The position numbers were made by a program, and so were the translations under genes. Shown here piece by piece: positions 27,402 to 27,607 of a stretch of 27,607 bases of DNA; within the stretch, counting starts at the first letter, position 1; each line of letters opens with the position of its first letter. Below the pieces are notes generated by a model, which searched no databases, was not told the DNA's origin, and saw nothing but the letters and a program-made list of their open reading frames with translations. This DNA comes from CAZQWJ01 sp964597265 (GTDB lineage: Bacteria > Patescibacteriota > 4484-211 > JAGQKX01), in NCBI GenBank assembly GCA_964597265.1, contig CAZQWJ010000012.1:1-27607 (forward strand). The letters are read 5' to 3'.

Positions 27402-27607
27402 CAGTTAGTATTGCCAAAGACTAATAACTGCTCTTGTTCGCCAACAACAGAACAAGAGGTGACACGGTTAGTTCTACAGAGCAGAATCATTTTCTGCAAG
27501 AGGATGATCTCCTGCCGAAGCAGAATAATCCAAGGCAAACGGGTAAGCCCGAAACAGCAGGACGAGAGAGGTAGAGTAAAGATAAAAGAGCAAAAATCAA
27601 AAATAAG
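27402..27607 (+). ncRNA. Hairpin-rich region, possible structured RNA or long leader (partial)
   Basis: Downstream of an extended -10 box the plus strand can form several hairpins: CTCTTGTTC/GAACAAGAG (9 bp, 27431-27458), GCAGAA/TTCTGC (27481-27497), CTGC-CGAA-GCAG (about 27512-27523) and CGGG-TAAG-CCCG (27540-27551), then a purine-rich tail. No long frame fits on the plus strand. It does not match tmRNA, RNase P or SRP RNA motifs I know. It may be a non-coding RNA or the leader of a gene beyond the window. Confidence 0.35.

Noticed and set aside
27402..27607. RNase P RNA, SRP RNA or tmRNA
   Set aside because: The CRI/CRV, SRP tetraloop-helix and tag-peptide motifs are absent; only generic hairpins are seen.

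Overview
The window looks like part of a Patescibacteria (candidate phyla radiation, CPR) chromosome or a close relative. The signs are small, tightly packed genes, streamlined single-copy housekeeping genes (proS, gltX, recJ), several GIY-YIG mini-proteins, short conserved proteins I cannot name, and many start codons with no Shine-Dalgarno site. TGA acts as an ordinary stop at several overlapping gene junctions (for example 5168 and 20275), so the UGA-glycine code of Gracilibacteria and Absconditabacteria is not used. The class-level guess is inference only. The assembly has one 100-N gap inside recJ, and its flanks are an exact 55-nt duplication, so the gap is probably artificial.

Layout. 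191-4911 is a surface-polysaccharide-like locus. A minus-strand operon encodes a 45-aa membrane peptide, a sortase-fold protein lacking the catalytic Cys, a processive GT2 synthase and an anchored glycosidase-like protein. A divergent plus-strand unit encodes a second GT2 synthase and a 51-aa membrane peptide. 4908-7200 (minus) holds small maintenance genes: GIY-YIG protein, SDR oxidoreductase, PrxQ peroxiredoxin, DUF1801 protein and Ogt DNA-repair methyltransferase. 7398-8474 is an AT-rich membrane-TPR protein. 8485-9222 is a tRNA-Gln(CTG) between two GIY-YIG mini-genes, with partial copies of both tRNA ends outside them. 9284-14637 is a sugar block: NDP-sugar epimerase, C-methyltransferase-like protein with a clear terminator, GH13 enzyme and a divergent GT4 glycosyltransferase carrying two in-frame repeat insertions. 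14652-22156 contains proS, gltX and recJ around a three-gene minus-strand set of cell-envelope and unknown proteins. 22165-23884 holds a wHTH-NUDIX protein, a RelB/RelE-type toxin-antitoxin pair and an orphan ribbon-helix-helix protein. 23931-26517 is an APH-like kinase coupled to an ABC-F ATPase. 26693-27286 is a membrane protein of unknown function with its own promoter and terminator. The right edge (27387-27607) has a promoter followed by hairpin-rich sequence without a gene.

Two themes recur. First, a sigma70-type -10 hexamer lies 6-8 nt upstream of the start codon of about fifteen genes, usually exactly 6 nt, which predicts leaderless mRNAs as the main mode of initiation. Only a few genes (about 1366, 4756, 11627, 26517, 26693) have a good Shine-Dalgarno site. 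The rule also suggests moving the starts of the SDR, recJ and second GT2 genes. Second, small palindromic elements occur in or beside genes: in frame in the GT4 and NUDIX genes, and next to the GIY-YIG/tRNA cluster.

The best candidate for an undescribed system is the 191-4911 envelope locus. The tRNA-Gln/GIY-YIG arrangement comes second.
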